From NCBI GenBank assembly GCA_049841135.1, contig JASGHK010000005.1, positions 1,798,001 through 1,862,000 on the forward strand: 64,000 bases of DNA. Direction: 5' to 3'. Shown here piece after piece: positions 9,306 to 19,124 of the stretch. The notes under the pieces are model-generated. The model saw only the letters and a list, made by a program, of their open reading frames with translations, did no database searches and was not told where the DNA came from. This DNA is from JACRCT01 sp049841135. Its GTDB lineage: Bacteria; Myxococcota; Myxococcia; Myxococcales; UBA5297. Every line of letters starts with the position of its first letter. Position 1 is the stretch's first letter. Made by a program: the position numbers and the translations under genes.

Positions 9306-9935
9306 ATGAAGAGGCTCATCCTGGCGAGCCTTGCGTCGTTTGCATTGCTCGCCCCACAAGGCGTCTTTGCCCACGGCGGTCACGCAGGCGGGGGTGCTCA
9401 TGGCATGGCCCATCCTGGCTTCGGCGGACCCCACTTCGGATATGGCCACCCTCCCTCCGGCTATCACGGTCACGCCGGGCACGGGCATGCGCACTTCGGG
9501 TACGGCGGCCCGTTCTTCAGCTTCGGCTTCGCCCTGCCACCCTACGTGATCGGGCCTCCGTACGGCCCCTACGCTCCGTACCCTCCCTATTCCCCGTATC
9601 CCTATTCCCCATACGCAGCTGCGCCGAGCCAGGTCCCTGACCCTTACGCGAACGCGCCGTATGTCGGCGGCCCGTATGACACCGCGCCAAGCCAGGTCCC
9701 GGGCCACTGGGAGTGGGACGGACTGAAATGGGCATGGGTCGAGAGCGACGGGAGCGCCTCTTCGCCCGGGGACGAGCACCCGGCCCAGCGTGCTCATGGC
9801 GGCCTCCCTGTCGCTGCTCTCTCGCTGTCCCGGGTCCAGACCGAGGTTTCGTCCCCCGCCACGCCCAACTTCAGAAAGGCTTGGGGCCCCAGCGAGGTGA
9901 AGAAGGCTCCGTCGCCAGCTGGCACGCCAACCTGA
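9306..9935 (+). CDS. Secreted His/Gly/Pro/Tyr-rich protein
   Basis: The product (209 residues) has a clear signal peptide (LILASLASFALLAPQGVFA). A His-Gly-rich section follows (HGGHAGGGAHGMAHPG, GHAGHGHAHFGYGG), then a Pro-Tyr-rich section (PYGPYAPYPPYSPY) and a short motif GHWEWDGLKWAWVES. That motif resembles the YXWGXW-type repeats of small secreted proteins. The His clusters could bind metal, which is inference. The last 55 residues look unlike the rest, and the real protein may be shorter or carry a frameshift there. Confidence 0.55.
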   Translation: MKRLILASLASFALLAPQGVFAHGGHAGGGAHGMAHPGFGGPHFGYGHPPSGYHGHAGHGHAHFGYGGPFFSFGFALPPYVIGPPYGPYAPYPPYSPYPYSPYAAAPSQVPDPYANAPYVGGPYDTAPSQVPGHWEWDGLKWAWVESDGSASSPGDEHPAQRAHGGLPVAALSLSRVQTEVSSPATPNFRKAWGPSEVKKAPSPAGTPT

Positions 9936-10057
9936 CCTTCGGCTTCGTCCTCATGTGAGGGGGGGCGCCGCGGCAGCTGCTCGTACGCTCGTTTCCGGTC
10001 TCGCCGGTCGCTAGGATCGAGCGGCCTTTCCACGATGGAAGGCCGAACTGGAGCTTT

Positions 10058-13000
10058 ATGCCCGGGCGTCACGCTCGCCTCCTCATCCTGCTGTTCGCTC
10101 TGTCGTCCGCCTGCGCCCCAGACCTGGTCCCACCGGACGGCACCAAGCTCACCTGCGTCGACCGCGCCGATTGCCCCGGGACATGGGTGTGCGCCCCCGC
10201 CATCTCCCGCTGCGTCGCGCCCGAGCACGCCAACGAAGAGCCGCCAGCGCTCATGGCGCCCGCCCAGGTGACGCCCGAAGCAGCCACCTATGACGGGACG
10301 CTCTCGCTGACGTTCACGGTCACCAAGGACCTCGACCACGACCCGGTGGTGGTCGCCGACCCCGCGGGGATGCCCCAGGCGCTGGTCCTCGACGCCACCC
10401 GGACCGAGCGCGCCGCGCGCAGCTACACCTTCACCTACACGTGCGATGGCAGCGGGAGGAGCGGCGCGCGCGAAGTCTCCATCGAGCTCGTGGACGTCTA
10501 CGGAAACGTCGCGACGGTGGCTGGCACGCCGCTGGTGTGCGACTACGTGCCGCCGCGCGCGACCCTGAAGCTCTCGCAGGAGTTCGCCGGGCTCGGTGCG
10601 CACGTCACGCTCCCCCTCGACTTCAGCGAGCCGCTGGCGGACCTGGCCGTGACCATGGGCGGCACCATCGCCTGGAAGGTCGACGCGGCTGCCACGCCGC
10701 CGTTGGCCTGGCTGGACGTCACCGACGCGCTGCCCGAGGGGACCTACGAGGTGAGCGTGGCCGCCCACGACGTCGCGGGAAACCGGGCGCAGCTCAGCGC
10801 GGGCACGCTCGTGCTCGACTACGGCCTCGAAGGCTCCCTGCTCACCGTCGAGCCGAATCCAGTCCGGCCCGGGGAACGGCTGACCGTGAAGGTCTCCGCG
10901 CGCGAGCCCCTGGTGCTCGGCCCGGACGCCGCCGCGGTGCTGCACCCGGCCAGCGGCGCGGAGCTGTCGCTCGGCGCGCCGCAGCTCGGCGTCGACGAGG
11001 TGGTGTTCCTCTACGACGTGCCCGGCACGGCGTCCGGCCCGTATCAGGCTCGGGTGGCCGGAGTGACGGACCGGGCGGGCAACGGGCCGGTGTCCCCCTG
11101 GACCGTCGACGTGACGGTCGACGGCAAGCCGCCGGGCTTCGAGCTCTTCGAGGTCGCCGACGACAGCTTGAACCTGGGCGAGGTCCTGACGGTGACGATC
11201 ACGGCCGACGAGGACCTCGGCTCGGCGCCGACGGTGAGCATCAAGGACCAGGAGATCCCCCACGACAGCGGCACCGGCCGGGGCCCGCACCTCTACAAGC
11301 TGGAGATGACCGACCCGGCCCTCACCGGGACCTGGCAGCTCTTCGTCACGATGGTGGACGTCGCCGGCAACGCCGCCTTCCTGCTCCCGCGAACGGTCAC
11401 CGTCGACACCCAGGCGCCGGGCCTGCTGGACCTCGCCCTCACCCCGACCGCGCGCGACCCGGCCGACGCCGTGCTGGTGATCACGACCGACGAGCTGCTG
11501 GGCGACGTCGACCCCGGCAGCGGCTACCGGCCAGACGCCACCCTGGTCTGGGACGTCGACCCCGGCTTCGTCTTCGACCACCGCTCGGGGCTCAACTACG
11601 TCTGGCGGCTGCCGGCCAGCAGCGCAGCGGGCGACCGCGCGTTCACCCTCCAGCAGGTGGTCCTGCGGGACGGGGCGGGCAACCAGGCGATCCTGCGCCC
11701 GGCCCAGGCCCCGACGCTGCTGCCGGCGACGCTGACGCTCGACACCACGCCGCCGCAGATAGCCATGCGCTCCCCGGGGGTGGTCGCCCCCGAGCGCTAC
11801 CCGGCCCTGCCTGCCCCGGGGACCTGGTACGCGAACTTGAACTCGCGCAGCACCCATGCCCAGGTCCACGTCCGATTCGACGTCACCGACGCCAGGCTCG
11901 CAGGCGGCAGGACGGAGGTCCTGGTGGGGGCGGCGCCGGCGAGCTGCACCGCGACGAGCGCGAGCGCCGACACCACCGGTTACGACTGCGTCTACACGCT
12001 GACCGGCAACGAGAGCAGCGGCGCGCAGATCGTGTCCATCACCGCGACCGACGGCGCGGGCAACGTCACCCAGCTCACCTCCTCCGACGCGGGTGGGCCC
12101 GAGCTCGTCGTGTACGACTTCGAGCCGCCGACCGTCAGCCTGGCGTCGCTGAAGCTCACCCCAGGCGAGATCGCGCCGGGGGTCGCCAACCCGCTGCCGC
12201 CGTGGGCGCTGCGTGACATCACGACCGGGACCGGGGTGAGCATCTTCTGGGCTCCGAGCGAAGCCGTGCGCCCGGGCAGCGAGGGCGCGGTGCTGACCCC
12301 GGCCTCGCTGGTCGTGGACGAGCACCTCTTGGATCCGAGCGGGCGCGGCCCGAACGAGCTGGCGCTCCGGCTGGCTCCGAGCCCGGCGCAGGGCGCCGTG
12401 GACCTGAGCATCACCATGCTCGACCTGGCGGGAAACCCCGCCGACTTCCCCGCGGGTGGTCCCCTGGGCGTCAAGGTCGAGGTCGGCCTGAACGTCGACA
12501 CCGTTGCGCCGGCCGCTCCCGACCTGGACGCCGTCACCGGGCTGCGCTACGTCCGCCGGCCCTACGGCATCGACGACGCCTCGAGCGCCTGGGACGGCAA
12601 GCCGCACTTCTTCGTCGAGGTGGACCTCGCGACCGTGCCCGGAAACGAGTGGCAGCTGGCCTTCGCCGGCGAGGACGACGGCCAGGGCGCCACCGACCTC
12701 GCGCAGGCCGTGCAGATAGGCGGACGCCAGGGCGGGCCGGCGACGATCGAGCTGTCGGGCGGCGATCGCGCCGTCGTCTACGTGGCGGCCGCGGACCACG
12801 CCGGCAACCTGAGCGACGCCTCGCCGGCTTCGGGGCTGCAGGCCGGGGCGGTGCGCAACGTCCGCTGGACGGGGAGCCTGTGGCACAAGGTTCCTGGCCA
12901 GTCCTACGACAACCCCAACGTGCTCGGGCTGATCGACGCCCAGGAGCGAGGCTCGTCGCTCTTCGCCCGTCGCGACGGCCTCGAGGTGTCGACCGCCGCG

Positions 13001-15877
13001 GAGGTGGACGCGGTGACGGCGGCGGACGACGGGGCCACGCTGCGCAGCCGCGGCGGCGGCGCCTGGAAGAGCCTCGGGCCCTCGATCGCTCCTGCCGCGC
13101 GCGCCTATGCGGCTTCGGCGTACGACGAGGCGCGCGGCGCCATCCTGATGTTCGGGGGCGGCGCCTTCCCGGCCGCGACGATGGAGGACACCTGGGAGCT
13201 GCGCGACGGCCTCTGGTCGCAGCACTGCGTGCGCCCCGACTGCCCTCGGCCGTCACCCCGGCAGAACGCCGCCGCCGCGTACGACGCGGGTCGCGACGTC
13301 GTGGTGCTCTTCGGCGGCGAGCTGACCCCGGGCAACCCGGTGGGCGAGACCTGGGAGTGGGACGGCGACGCGTGGAGGCGGGCGTGTGCGGACCCGGGCT
13401 GCAGCGAGCCCCCGCCGAGGGCCTCGGCGGCGATGGCCTATGACCGCGTGCGCGGCAAGGTGCTCCTGTTCGGCGGGTCCACCGCGACGGGCGAGAGCGA
13501 CCAGCTGTGGGAGTACGACGGCAAGGCCTGGCGGCTGCGCTGCGGCTCCGGGACCGGCTGCACCGGCCCCGTCGGGCTGCGCGCGCCCTCGTTCGTCTTC
13601 GACGGCGCCCGGGGCGTGGCGGTGCTCTTCGGCGGCTTCGGAGGGGCCTCGACGCGAGACCAGACCTGGGAGTGGAACGGCTCCAGCTGGGCGCAGCGCT
13701 GCGCCGCCGCCCCCTGCTCCACCGCCGGCAACCACCCGCCGCAGCGCGAAGGCGCCCAGATGGCCTTCGACCCGGACCGCGGGCGCACCGTGCTCTACGG
13801 CGGCTACGACGCTTTGGGCTCCCTGAGCGACACCTGGGAGTGGGACGGCGCGAGCTGGACGCAGAAGTGCACCGGCACCTGCAGCGCCGCGGGCAGCTGG
13901 CCCGGCGTGCGCGTGCAGGGCGTGGCGGCGTACGACCGGAGCCGCGGGCGGGTGGTGCTCTCGGGCGGAGGGACGGGAATGCTGACCTATGGCTCCGACA
14001 CCTGGGAGTGGGACGGGACCCGCTGGCAGCAGCAGTGCGCTTCCGGCGGAATCGGCTGCTCCTTCCCCAGCGCTCGCTCCGGCCACCGCCTGGCCTACGA
14101 CGCCGGCCGGGGTCGCATCGTCCTCTTCGGAGGCGAGACCTCGGCCTTCCTCGACCAGACCTGGGAGTGGGACGGCAGCCGCTGGCAGCAGGGGTGTACC
14201 GCCTCGCCCTGTAGCCTGCCCGCCGGCCACCCGACAGGGCGCGCGCGCCACGGCCTCGCCTACGCCGGGGGCTCGCAGGTCCTGGCCTTCGGCGGCTCCT
14301 CCGCCACGGGCCCCATGGAGGACACCTGGACCTGGGACGGCGCGGCCTGGACCCAGCGCTGCACGAGCGCACCTTGCTCGGCGGTCGGTGGCCACCCGGG
14401 GCCGCGCCAGCGGGTGGGCTTGAGCTTCATGGGAGGCACGCGCGCGCTGCTGTTTGGCGGGCTCACCTCCGCCGGCGAGAACGGCGAGACCTGGGAGTGG
14501 ACCGGCTCGACCTGGACCCAGCGCTGCACGGCCGCGCCGTGCTCGGCGGCGGGCGGCCACCCCACGGCGCGCAGTGACTTCTCCATGGCGTACGACGCCG
14601 CCCGAGGGCGGGTGGTGCTCTTCGGAGGCACCGCGGGCGGAGCGCGCAGCGACGAGACCTGGGAGTGGAACGTCGGCGCCAGCACCTGGTCGCGCGTCTG
14701 TGCGGCCTCGCCGTGCGCCGACCCGGCCAACCACCCGAGCGCGCGCAGCCAGGCGGCGCTCTTCTACGACGAGGTGCGCAAGAGGGTGGTGCTGTTCGGC
14801 GGCGAGGTCGGCATCAACCAGATGAGCGACGAGACCTGGGAGTGGGACGGGACGGCCTGGCACGCGCGCTGTGTCGGCGGCCTGGGCGTCCACTGCTCGC
14901 CGCCGATGCCCCGCGCCTCCAGCGTGGCGTACTTCGGCGCGCGACAGGAGGCCGTCCTCTGGGGCGGAGCCACCAGCCTCACCAGCACGCTGGCCGACCA
15001 GTGGGCGTGGCAGAGCGCGGCGGGCGACCACCCGATGCACGTCGCCCGCTTCGACCTGGGCAGCGCCCGGATCCCGAGCGTCGACCACTGCCAGACCGAC
15101 CCCGAGCTGTGCCCGCTGCGCGCGGTGGCCGCGACCTGGGTGGCCGGCGGCCTGAGCTCGTATGCCGGCCCCGACGTGGGCGCGTCGCTGCTCGCCTACG
15201 AGCGCGGCGTCTGGGGCCTCCAGCAGGGCAACCTCGCGCCGGACACCAGCCCGGAGGCGATGGCGTGGTCGAGCACCGCGCCCCTGCAGCTGTCCCGCCT
15301 GGTGGGGGGCCGCGGGCCGGGGATCTCCCTGGCGGCCGCGACCTACTACAACAACGGGGCGCTCCCGGACTACGCGACGCTGGTCACCGACCACCTCGAG
15401 GTCAGCGTCGACTACCGCTGGGCGCCGACTGTGAGCGCGGCGCTCCTGGCCGACTCCTTCTCGGCGGCGACGCTCTCCTCCGCCGTCTGGGCCAGCAGCA
15501 GCGGCGCGAGCACGACCACCGCCTACGCCTGGTCCGACACCCGCTCCCTGGTGCTCGAAGGTGGGGCGACGCTCACCTCGGTGCCGTTCGACGCCAGCGG
15601 CTGCAACGAGCTGGCGGTCTCGTACTACGGCAAGCGCGGACCCGACGCGCCCGAGGGAAACGACAGCCTGGTCCTGCAGCTGGGCGTCGGCTCGGGCGCC
15701 GCTGCCTCCGACGTCTGGATCGGCGGGGCCACCGACCCGAGCTTCACGCGCCGGATGTTGCGGATCACGGCGCCAGGGGCGCTGGCCAACGGCGTGACCC
15801 TGCGCCTGAGCGCCATCGGAACTCCCGGCCAGGACCACTTCTACGTGGACGACCTGCGGGTGAGCTGCATGCGCTGA
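10058..15877 (+). CDS. Giant lipoprotein with Ig-like and Kelch-type repeats
   Basis: This is a 1939-residue surface lipoprotein. The signal peptide ends LFALSSAC, and a short Cys-rich module follows (CVDRADCPGTWVCAP). Residues about 65-1000 are tandem bacterial Ig-like domains marked by repeated DVAGN and DGAGN motifs. Residues about 1015-1660 hold 11 or 12 Kelch-like repeats with the core DTWEWDGxxW followed by a Cys and ending VVLFGG. The Cys pairs between blades suggest disulfides. The last 140 residues (ADSFSAATLSSAVW to FYVDDLRVSC) resemble a jelly-roll carbohydrate-binding domain. Kelch repeats form beta-propellers, so two propellers or one large one are possible. A role in surface adhesion is inferred. 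Confidence 0.85.
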   Translation: MPGRHARLLILLFALSSACAPDLVPPDGTKLTCVDRADCPGTWVCAPAISRCVAPEHANEEPPALMAPAQVTPEAATYDGTLSLTFTVTKDLDHDPVVVADPAGMPQALVLDATRTERAARSYTFTYTCDGSGRSGAREVSIELVDVYGNVATVAGTPLVCDYVPPRATLKLSQEFAGLGAHVTLPLDFSEPLADLAVTMGGTIAWKVDAAATPPLAWLDVTDALPEGTYEVSVAAHDVAGNRAQLSAGTLVLDYGLEGSLLTVEPNPVRPGERLTVKVSAREPLVLGPDAAAVLHPASGAELSLGAPQLGVDEVVFLYDVPGTASGPYQARVAGVTDRAGNGPVSPWTVDVTVDGKPPGFELFEVADDSLNLGEVLTVTITADEDLGSAPTVSIKDQEIPHDSGTGRGPHLYKLEMTDPALTGTWQLFVTMVDVAGNAAFLLPRTVTVDTQAPGLLDLALTPTARDPADAVLVITTDELLGDVDPGSGYRPDATLVWDVDPGFVFDHRSGLNYVWRLPASSAAGDRAFTLQQVVLRDGAGNQAILRPAQAPTLLPATLTLDTTPPQIAMRSPGVVAPERYPALPAPGTWYANLNSRSTHAQVHVRFDVTDARLAGGRTEVLVGAAPASCTATSASADTTGYDCVYTLTGNESSGAQIVSITATDGAGNVTQLTSSDAGGPELVVYDFEPPTVSLASLKLTPGEIAPGVANPLPPWALRDITTGTGVSIFWAPSEAVRPGSEGAVLTPASLVVDEHLLDPSGRGPNELALRLAPSPAQGAVDLSITMLDLAGNPADFPAGGPLGVKVEVGLNVDTVAPAAPDLDAVTGLRYVRRPYGIDDASSAWDGKPHFFVEVDLATVPGNEWQLAFAGEDDGQGATDLAQAVQIGGRQGGPATIELSGGDRAVVYVAAADHAGNLSDASPASGLQAGAVRNVRWTGSLWHKVPGQSYDNPNVLGLIDAQERGSSLFARRDGLEVSTAAEVDAVTAADDGATLRSRGGGAWKSLGPSIAPAARAYAASAYDEARGAILMFGGGAFPAATMEDTWELRDGLWSQHCVRPDCPRPSPRQNAAAAYDAGRDVVVLFGGELTPGNPVGETWEWDGDAWRRACADPGCSEPPPRASAAMAYDRVRGKVLLFGGSTATGESDQLWEYDGKAWRLRCGSGTGCTGPVGLRAPSFVFDGARGVAVLFGGFGGASTRDQTWEWNGSSWAQRCAAAPCSTAGNHPPQREGAQMAFDPDRGRTVLYGGYDALGSLSDTWEWDGASWTQKCTGTCSAAGSWPGVRVQGVAAYDRSRGRVVLSGGGTGMLTYGSDTWEWDGTRWQQQCASGGIGCSFPSARSGHRLAYDAGRGRIVLFGGETSAFLDQTWEWDGSRWQQGCTASPCSLPAGHPTGRARHGLAYAGGSQVLAFGGSSATGPMEDTWTWDGAAWTQRCTSAPCSAVGGHPGPRQRVGLSFMGGTRALLFGGLTSAGENGETWEWTGSTWTQRCTAAPCSAAGGHPTARSDFSMAYDAARGRVVLFGGTAGGARSDETWEWNVGASTWSRVCAASPCADPANHPSARSQAALFYDEVRKRVVLFGGEVGINQMSDETWEWDGTAWHARCVGGLGVHCSPPMPRASSVAYFGARQEAVLWGGATSLTSTLADQWAWQSAAGDHPMHVARFDLGSARIPSVDHCQTDPELCPLRAVAATWVAGGLSSYAGPDVGASLLAYERGVWGLQQGNLAPDTSPEAMAWSSTAPLQLSRLVGGRGPGISLAAATYYNNGALPDYATLVTDHLEVSVDYRWAPTVSAALLADSFSAATLSSAVWASSSGASTTTAYAWSDTRSLVLEGGATLTSVPFDASGCNELAVSYYGKRGPDAPEGNDSLVLQLGVGSGAAASDVWIGGATDPSFTRRMLRITAPGALANGVTLRLSAIGTPGQDHFYVDDLRVSCMR

Positions 15878-15951
15878 AGCGCGCAGGTGCGGGAACAGTT
15901 GCCAGGGGCCGGTCGCGGACCGTCCCTTGACCGTGCGCACGGGCTCTGGCA

Positions 15952-16485
15952 ATGTCTGTTCAGGAATTTCTGAACATGCCGACTCCCGCCGTCAGCCAGT
16001 TCATCGAAGCCTGGGGCACCATGGGCGCCCTGTGGGGCATCAACCGGTCGACGGCGCGGGTCCACGCCATGCTGCTGACTGCCGAGGAGCCGCTCCACCT
16101 CGACCAGATCGCCGAACCGCTGGCCATCAGCCGCGGCAACGTCAGCATGAGCCTCAAGGAGCTCTCCTCCTGGGGGCTCGTGGAGCGGTCGAACCAGGGC
16201 GGGGACCGGCGCGACTACTTCAGCGCCGACCGCGATACCTGGTCGATGTTCTTCAAGATTGCCCGGGAGAGGAAGCGTCGCGAGTTCGACCCGGCGCTCC
16301 AAGCGCTGCGCCGGCTGCTGGCCGCCCAAGGCGAGGTCGGCGCCCAGACCCGGGTCCGGCTGGCGGATATGGAGAAGTTCCTCTCGTCCCTCGACCGGAT
16401 CCTGGCCGTCGTCCTGGCCGACCTGGACAAGGCGAAGAACCTGCTCGCCTTCTTCACGGACCTCATCTTCCCCAAGGTCAAGTGA
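15952..16485 (+). CDS. GbsR/MarR-family transcriptional regulator
   Basis: The 177-residue product matches the GbsR branch of MarR proteins: FIEAWGTMGALWGINRS at the N-terminus, the winged-helix recognition segment LAISRGNVSMSLKELSSWGL and the wing GGDRRDYFSA. A helical dimerisation tail rich in charged residues follows. GbsR-type proteins usually repress osmoprotectant or envelope genes, but the ligand here is unknown. An 18-bp palindrome overlaps codons 3-8. The alternative ATG at 15976 lies directly after the palindrome and has AGGA ten bases upstream, so the true start may be there. A matching palindrome precedes the next gene, which points to autoregulation and control of 16565-17929. 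Confidence 0.85.
   Translation: MSVQEFLNMPTPAVSQFIEAWGTMGALWGINRSTARVHAMLLTAEEPLHLDQIAEPLAISRGNVSMSLKELSSWGLVERSNQGGDRRDYFSADRDTWSMFFKIARERKRREFDPALQALRRLLAAQGEVGAQTRVRLADMEKFLSSLDRILAVVLADLDKAKNLLAFFTDLIFPKVK
15958..15975. promoter_or_regulatory. Palindromic operator 1 for the GbsR-type regulator
   Basis: The sequence GTTCAGGAATTTCTGAAC is an inverted repeat with six-base arms (GTTCAG and CTGAAC). It sits at the start of the regulator gene and matches the site at 16530-16547 in 15 of 18 positions. Binding is inferred from position and symmetry. Confidence 0.65.
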
Positions 16486-16529
16486 CCTTCCTGTCGCCTG
16501 CCGGAGGCGGGCATAGCTCTGTCGAAATC

Positions 16530-16547
16530 GTTCATAAAATTCTGAAC
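16530..16547. promoter_or_regulatory. Palindromic operator 2 for the GbsR-type regulator
   Basis: The sequence GTTCATAAAATTCTGAAC shares arms and an AAtT centre with operator 1. It ends five bases before the ribosome-binding site AAGGAGG (16552-16558) of the membrane/SRPBCC gene, a position suited to repression. Confidence 0.65.
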
Positions 16548-16564
16548 GCACAAGGAGGCATATC

Positions 16565-17523
16565 GTGACTGCGGCTCTCTCTGGACCGGCTCGGTGGCTG
16601 AATCGGGCAGCGGTCGGCATCGTCCTGCTGGGCCTCATCCACTGCCTCGCGACGCCCTGGGTGTTCTCGTCCGGGTACGAGCAGCTGGCGCTGCCGATCG
16701 GCGGGCGACGGTCTGGCTCTTCCTCATGGTGGGGGTGGCGGTGGCGTTCGCCGGCCTGGTGCTCGTCCACGGCGCCGGGCGGGAGGACGGGACGCGGAGC
16801 ACCTCCTGGACCGCGACCGCGTTCCTGGCCCTGCTGTCGGTCTCCGCCATCGTGGTCATGCCCGACAACCCCGGGGCCTATGCGGGCGCCCTGCTCGCGG
16901 CGGCGGTCGCGGCGCTGCTGGAGCTCTCGCGCAACGGAGGCCGTGGTGCCTGCAGCGCCGAGCTGGACCGCGTGCTGCCGTCCTGGGACTTCAACGAGGT
17001 GCACCAGATCGAGGTCGAGGCGAGCGTCGAGGAGACGATGAAGGCGGTGCGTGAGCTTCGCCCCGGCGAGCTCTCGTGGCTCGTGACGGCGATGTTCGCG
17101 GTGCGAGCCATCCCCATGCTCCTGAGGGGCAAGCGCCCGCCCTCGAATCCGTCGGACCGCCCCTTCCTCGAGCAGATGGCCTCGGACGGCTTCCTCATGC
17201 TCGGTGGGAGCGACCGCGAGATCGTGTTCGGGCTGGCCGGCAAGTTCTGGACGCCCGTCCCCACGCTTCCGACGCTGCGGACCCGTGAGGAGTACCTGGC
17301 GTTCGCGGAGCCGGGGAACGCCAAGGTCGCCGCGAACCTCGCGGCGGCGCCCTCGAACGGCCGCACCCTCCTGACCACCGAGACCCGCATCCACTGCCTG
17401 GACTCCGAAGCGCGGCGTTCGTTCGGCCGGTACTGGGCCCTCATCCGGCTCGGCAGCGGGTGGATCCGAGTGCTCTGGCTCCGAGCCATCAAGCGCCGCG
17501 CCGAGCGGGCGTCTCGCGGCTAG
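16565..17523 (+). CDS. Membrane protein with C-terminal SRPBCC-like domain, frameshifted
   Basis: The GTG at 16565 follows a near-perfect AAGGAGG at six bases. The N-terminal 45 residues (AAVGIVLLGLIHCLATPWVF) are in one frame. From about 16700 the continuation (TVWLFLMVGVAVAFAGLVLV) is in another, so one base appears to be missing. The corrected product has about 319 residues: three or four membrane helices, then a soluble part starting NEVHQIEVEASVEETMKAV. This reads as an SRPBCC (START/polyketide-cyclase-like) ligand-binding domain and contains FWTPVPTLP and TETRIHCLD. It is under operator 2 and is followed after 37 bases by another membrane gene. The ligand is unknown. Confidence 0.7.
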
Positions 17524-17560
17524 CAGCGACCTTCACCAGCCCCGGACCGAGGAGACCGTC

Positions 17561-17929
17561 ATGCGAAGAGCGATGTTCATGTCCTGCGGAGTCGTCAACG
17601 CGCTGTTCGTGGCCTTCCACCTGTTCCTCTTCTTCGGCATCCAGACGATGCCGGGCATCGCCCCTGACGTCCGGGCGCTGCTGCACGCCTTCAACGTCGC
17701 CGGGACGCTGACCTTGCTGTTCGTGACGGTCGCGTTCCTCGCCTGCCCGGACGACCTCGGCACGCGACTCGGGAGGCTGGCCGTCGGCCTGGGCGCGCTG
17801 GTCTACCTGACGCGCGGCCTCGCCGAGGTGACGCTCTTCCCTTCGGCGAACCTGCTCATCGCCGTCGCCTGTGCGGCGGTGGGAGCGCTGCACGTCGTGG
17901 CGTCGAGTGTCGTCGAGCAGTCCTCTTGA
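17561..17929 (+). CDS. Four-helix membrane protein in the GbsR-linked operon
   Basis: The 122-residue protein starts at an ATG with a GAGGAG ribosome-binding site. Four membrane spans are visible: VVNALFVAFHLFLFFGI, ALLHAFNVAGTLTLLFVTVAF, LAVGLGALVYLTRGLAEV and LLIAVACAAVGALHVVASSV. The compact four-helix layout with an early histidine resembles small uncharacterised membrane families. Its place 37 bases after the SRPBCC gene suggests co-transcription and control by the regulator at 15952. Confidence 0.7.
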   Translation: MRRAMFMSCGVVNALFVAFHLFLFFGIQTMPGIAPDVRALLHAFNVAGTLTLLFVTVAFLACPDDLGTRLGRLAVGLGALVYLTRGLAEVTLFPSANLLIAVACAAVGALHVVASSVVEQSS

Positions 17930-18091
17930 GCCGCCAGGCGCTGGGGGCTGCACCCGACGCTGGGTTGGAGACAGGGGGAAGTCTGCCGAGCAAGCTCGTC
18001 CACCGCCTCATCGCCAGGCACAACGACGTCGCCCCGCTCGCTCCCGTCCAGTAGGCTCGCTCCGGCGCAAAAGACCGGGAGGCGCTGAGCG

Positions 18092-18677
18092 ATGCGATTT
18101 CCTGCGAAGAGGCTCCGACCGATGGCCGGCGTGATCTACGGCCACCTCTTCGAGAACCCCAAGGTGGGGGCCGACCGCGGCCTCTATTGGGCCATCTCGG
18201 TCCCGTTCGAGAAGCTGGACCTCGGAGACGAGGAGGCGCGGCCGCTGCTCCAGTGTGAGTGGCTGACCTGGCCGGTCGGGCGCTGGCAGGAGCTCGCTGG
18301 GAAAACGCTGGCGTTGGTGAAGGACCCCAAGCGCGTCGAGGCGTCCTTCTACGTCCACGACCACTCGAACCTCGAGCTGGAGGTCCTGGAGATCTCCGCC
18401 CGGAAGCGTGGCGTGGGCCTCGAGGTCTTCCTGCGCGGGCGCGTCGACTACCTGGCCGACAACGGGACGGTGAACCCCTTCCCGCTGGAAGCTCGAGACG
18501 CTGCTCTCGTTCGAAGGGGTCCGCATCGTGCCTGCGAACCTGCGCAAGGGGCCGAAGACGCCACCGGAGGCGACAGCGCTGCTCGGACAGTACCTGGACG
18601 CCGCCGACTTCCTCGAGCCGGAGTGGGATGGCCAGTGCTTCCTCTTCCATCCGAGGCAGACGTTCGGGGATGCCTGA
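18092..18677 (+). CDS. Hypothetical protein, frameshifted
   Basis: The ATG at 18092 has GGAGG eight bases upstream. MAGVIYGHLF at 18122 is an alternative start. The frame runs well to NGTVNPFP, then continues in a different frame as ETLLSFEGVRIVPANLRKGP and ends FHPRQTFGDA with TGA at 18675-18677. The break is at CTGGAAGCTCGAG near 18484. Removing one A gives CTGGAGCTCGAG and a smooth 194-residue product. No known family is recognised. The stop overlaps the start of the NIPSNAP gene by eight bases, which implies translational coupling. Confidence 0.65.
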
Positions 18678-19080
18678 CTCGAGTCTCCCGGAGGACCGCT
18701 TGATCACCTGCCACGTCCGCTACGTGCTCGATCTCCAGAAGCTGCCGGCCTTCGAGGAGTACGGCCGGCTCTGGATGAGCCTCATCACGCGGCTGGGCGG
18801 CACGCACCTCGGCTACTTCCTGCCGCTCGGCGCGGACGCAGCCCGGAAGGGCCCGGTCAGCTTCCCGGGCGTCGGCTCCGAGGGCCCGGACAACGTCGCG
18901 GTGGCGCTCTACAGCTTCCCGGATTGGGAGGCGTACGAGCGGTATCGCCGGGAGGCGCCCAAGCGTCCTGAATGCGCGCGCGCGACGCGCATCGCCAACG
19001 AGACGAAGTGCTTCTCGAGCTACGAGCGGACCTTCCTGGCTGCGCTGCCCGGCGCGGGCTCGTCGAAGAACGAGCCGTAG
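18670..19080 (+). CDS. NIPSNAP-family protein
   Basis: The 136-residue protein starts at the ATG at 18670, overlapping the previous stop. It matches the NIPSNAP ferredoxin-like fold: CHVRYVLDLQKLPAFEEYGR, then RLGGTHLGYFLP, then VALYSFPDWEAYERYR. Bacterial NIPSNAP proteins are small and dimeric, and a few act in catabolism or as monooxygenase-like folds, but most have no assigned reaction. The overlap with the upstream unknown gene suggests a shared role. Confidence 0.8.
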   Translation: MPDSSLPEDRLITCHVRYVLDLQKLPAFEEYGRLWMSLITRLGGTHLGYFLPLGADAARKGPVSFPGVGSEGPDNVAVALYSFPDWEAYERYRREAPKRPECARATRIANETKCFSSYERTFLAALPGAGSSKNEP

Positions 19081-19124
19081 CCGCACCTGATGCCGGCGAT
19101 GAGCGGCTCGAGGACGGGCACGCG

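Noticed and set aside
9794..13225. Very long open frame on the minus strand opposite the Kelch lipoprotein
   Set aside because: High GC leaves few stops. The composition is Arg/Gly/Ala-rich without domains, while the plus strand has a signal peptide and clear repeats.
13253..15952. Second long minus-strand frame opposite the Kelch lipoprotein
   Set aside because: Same reason: it mirrors the repeat structure of the plus-strand gene.
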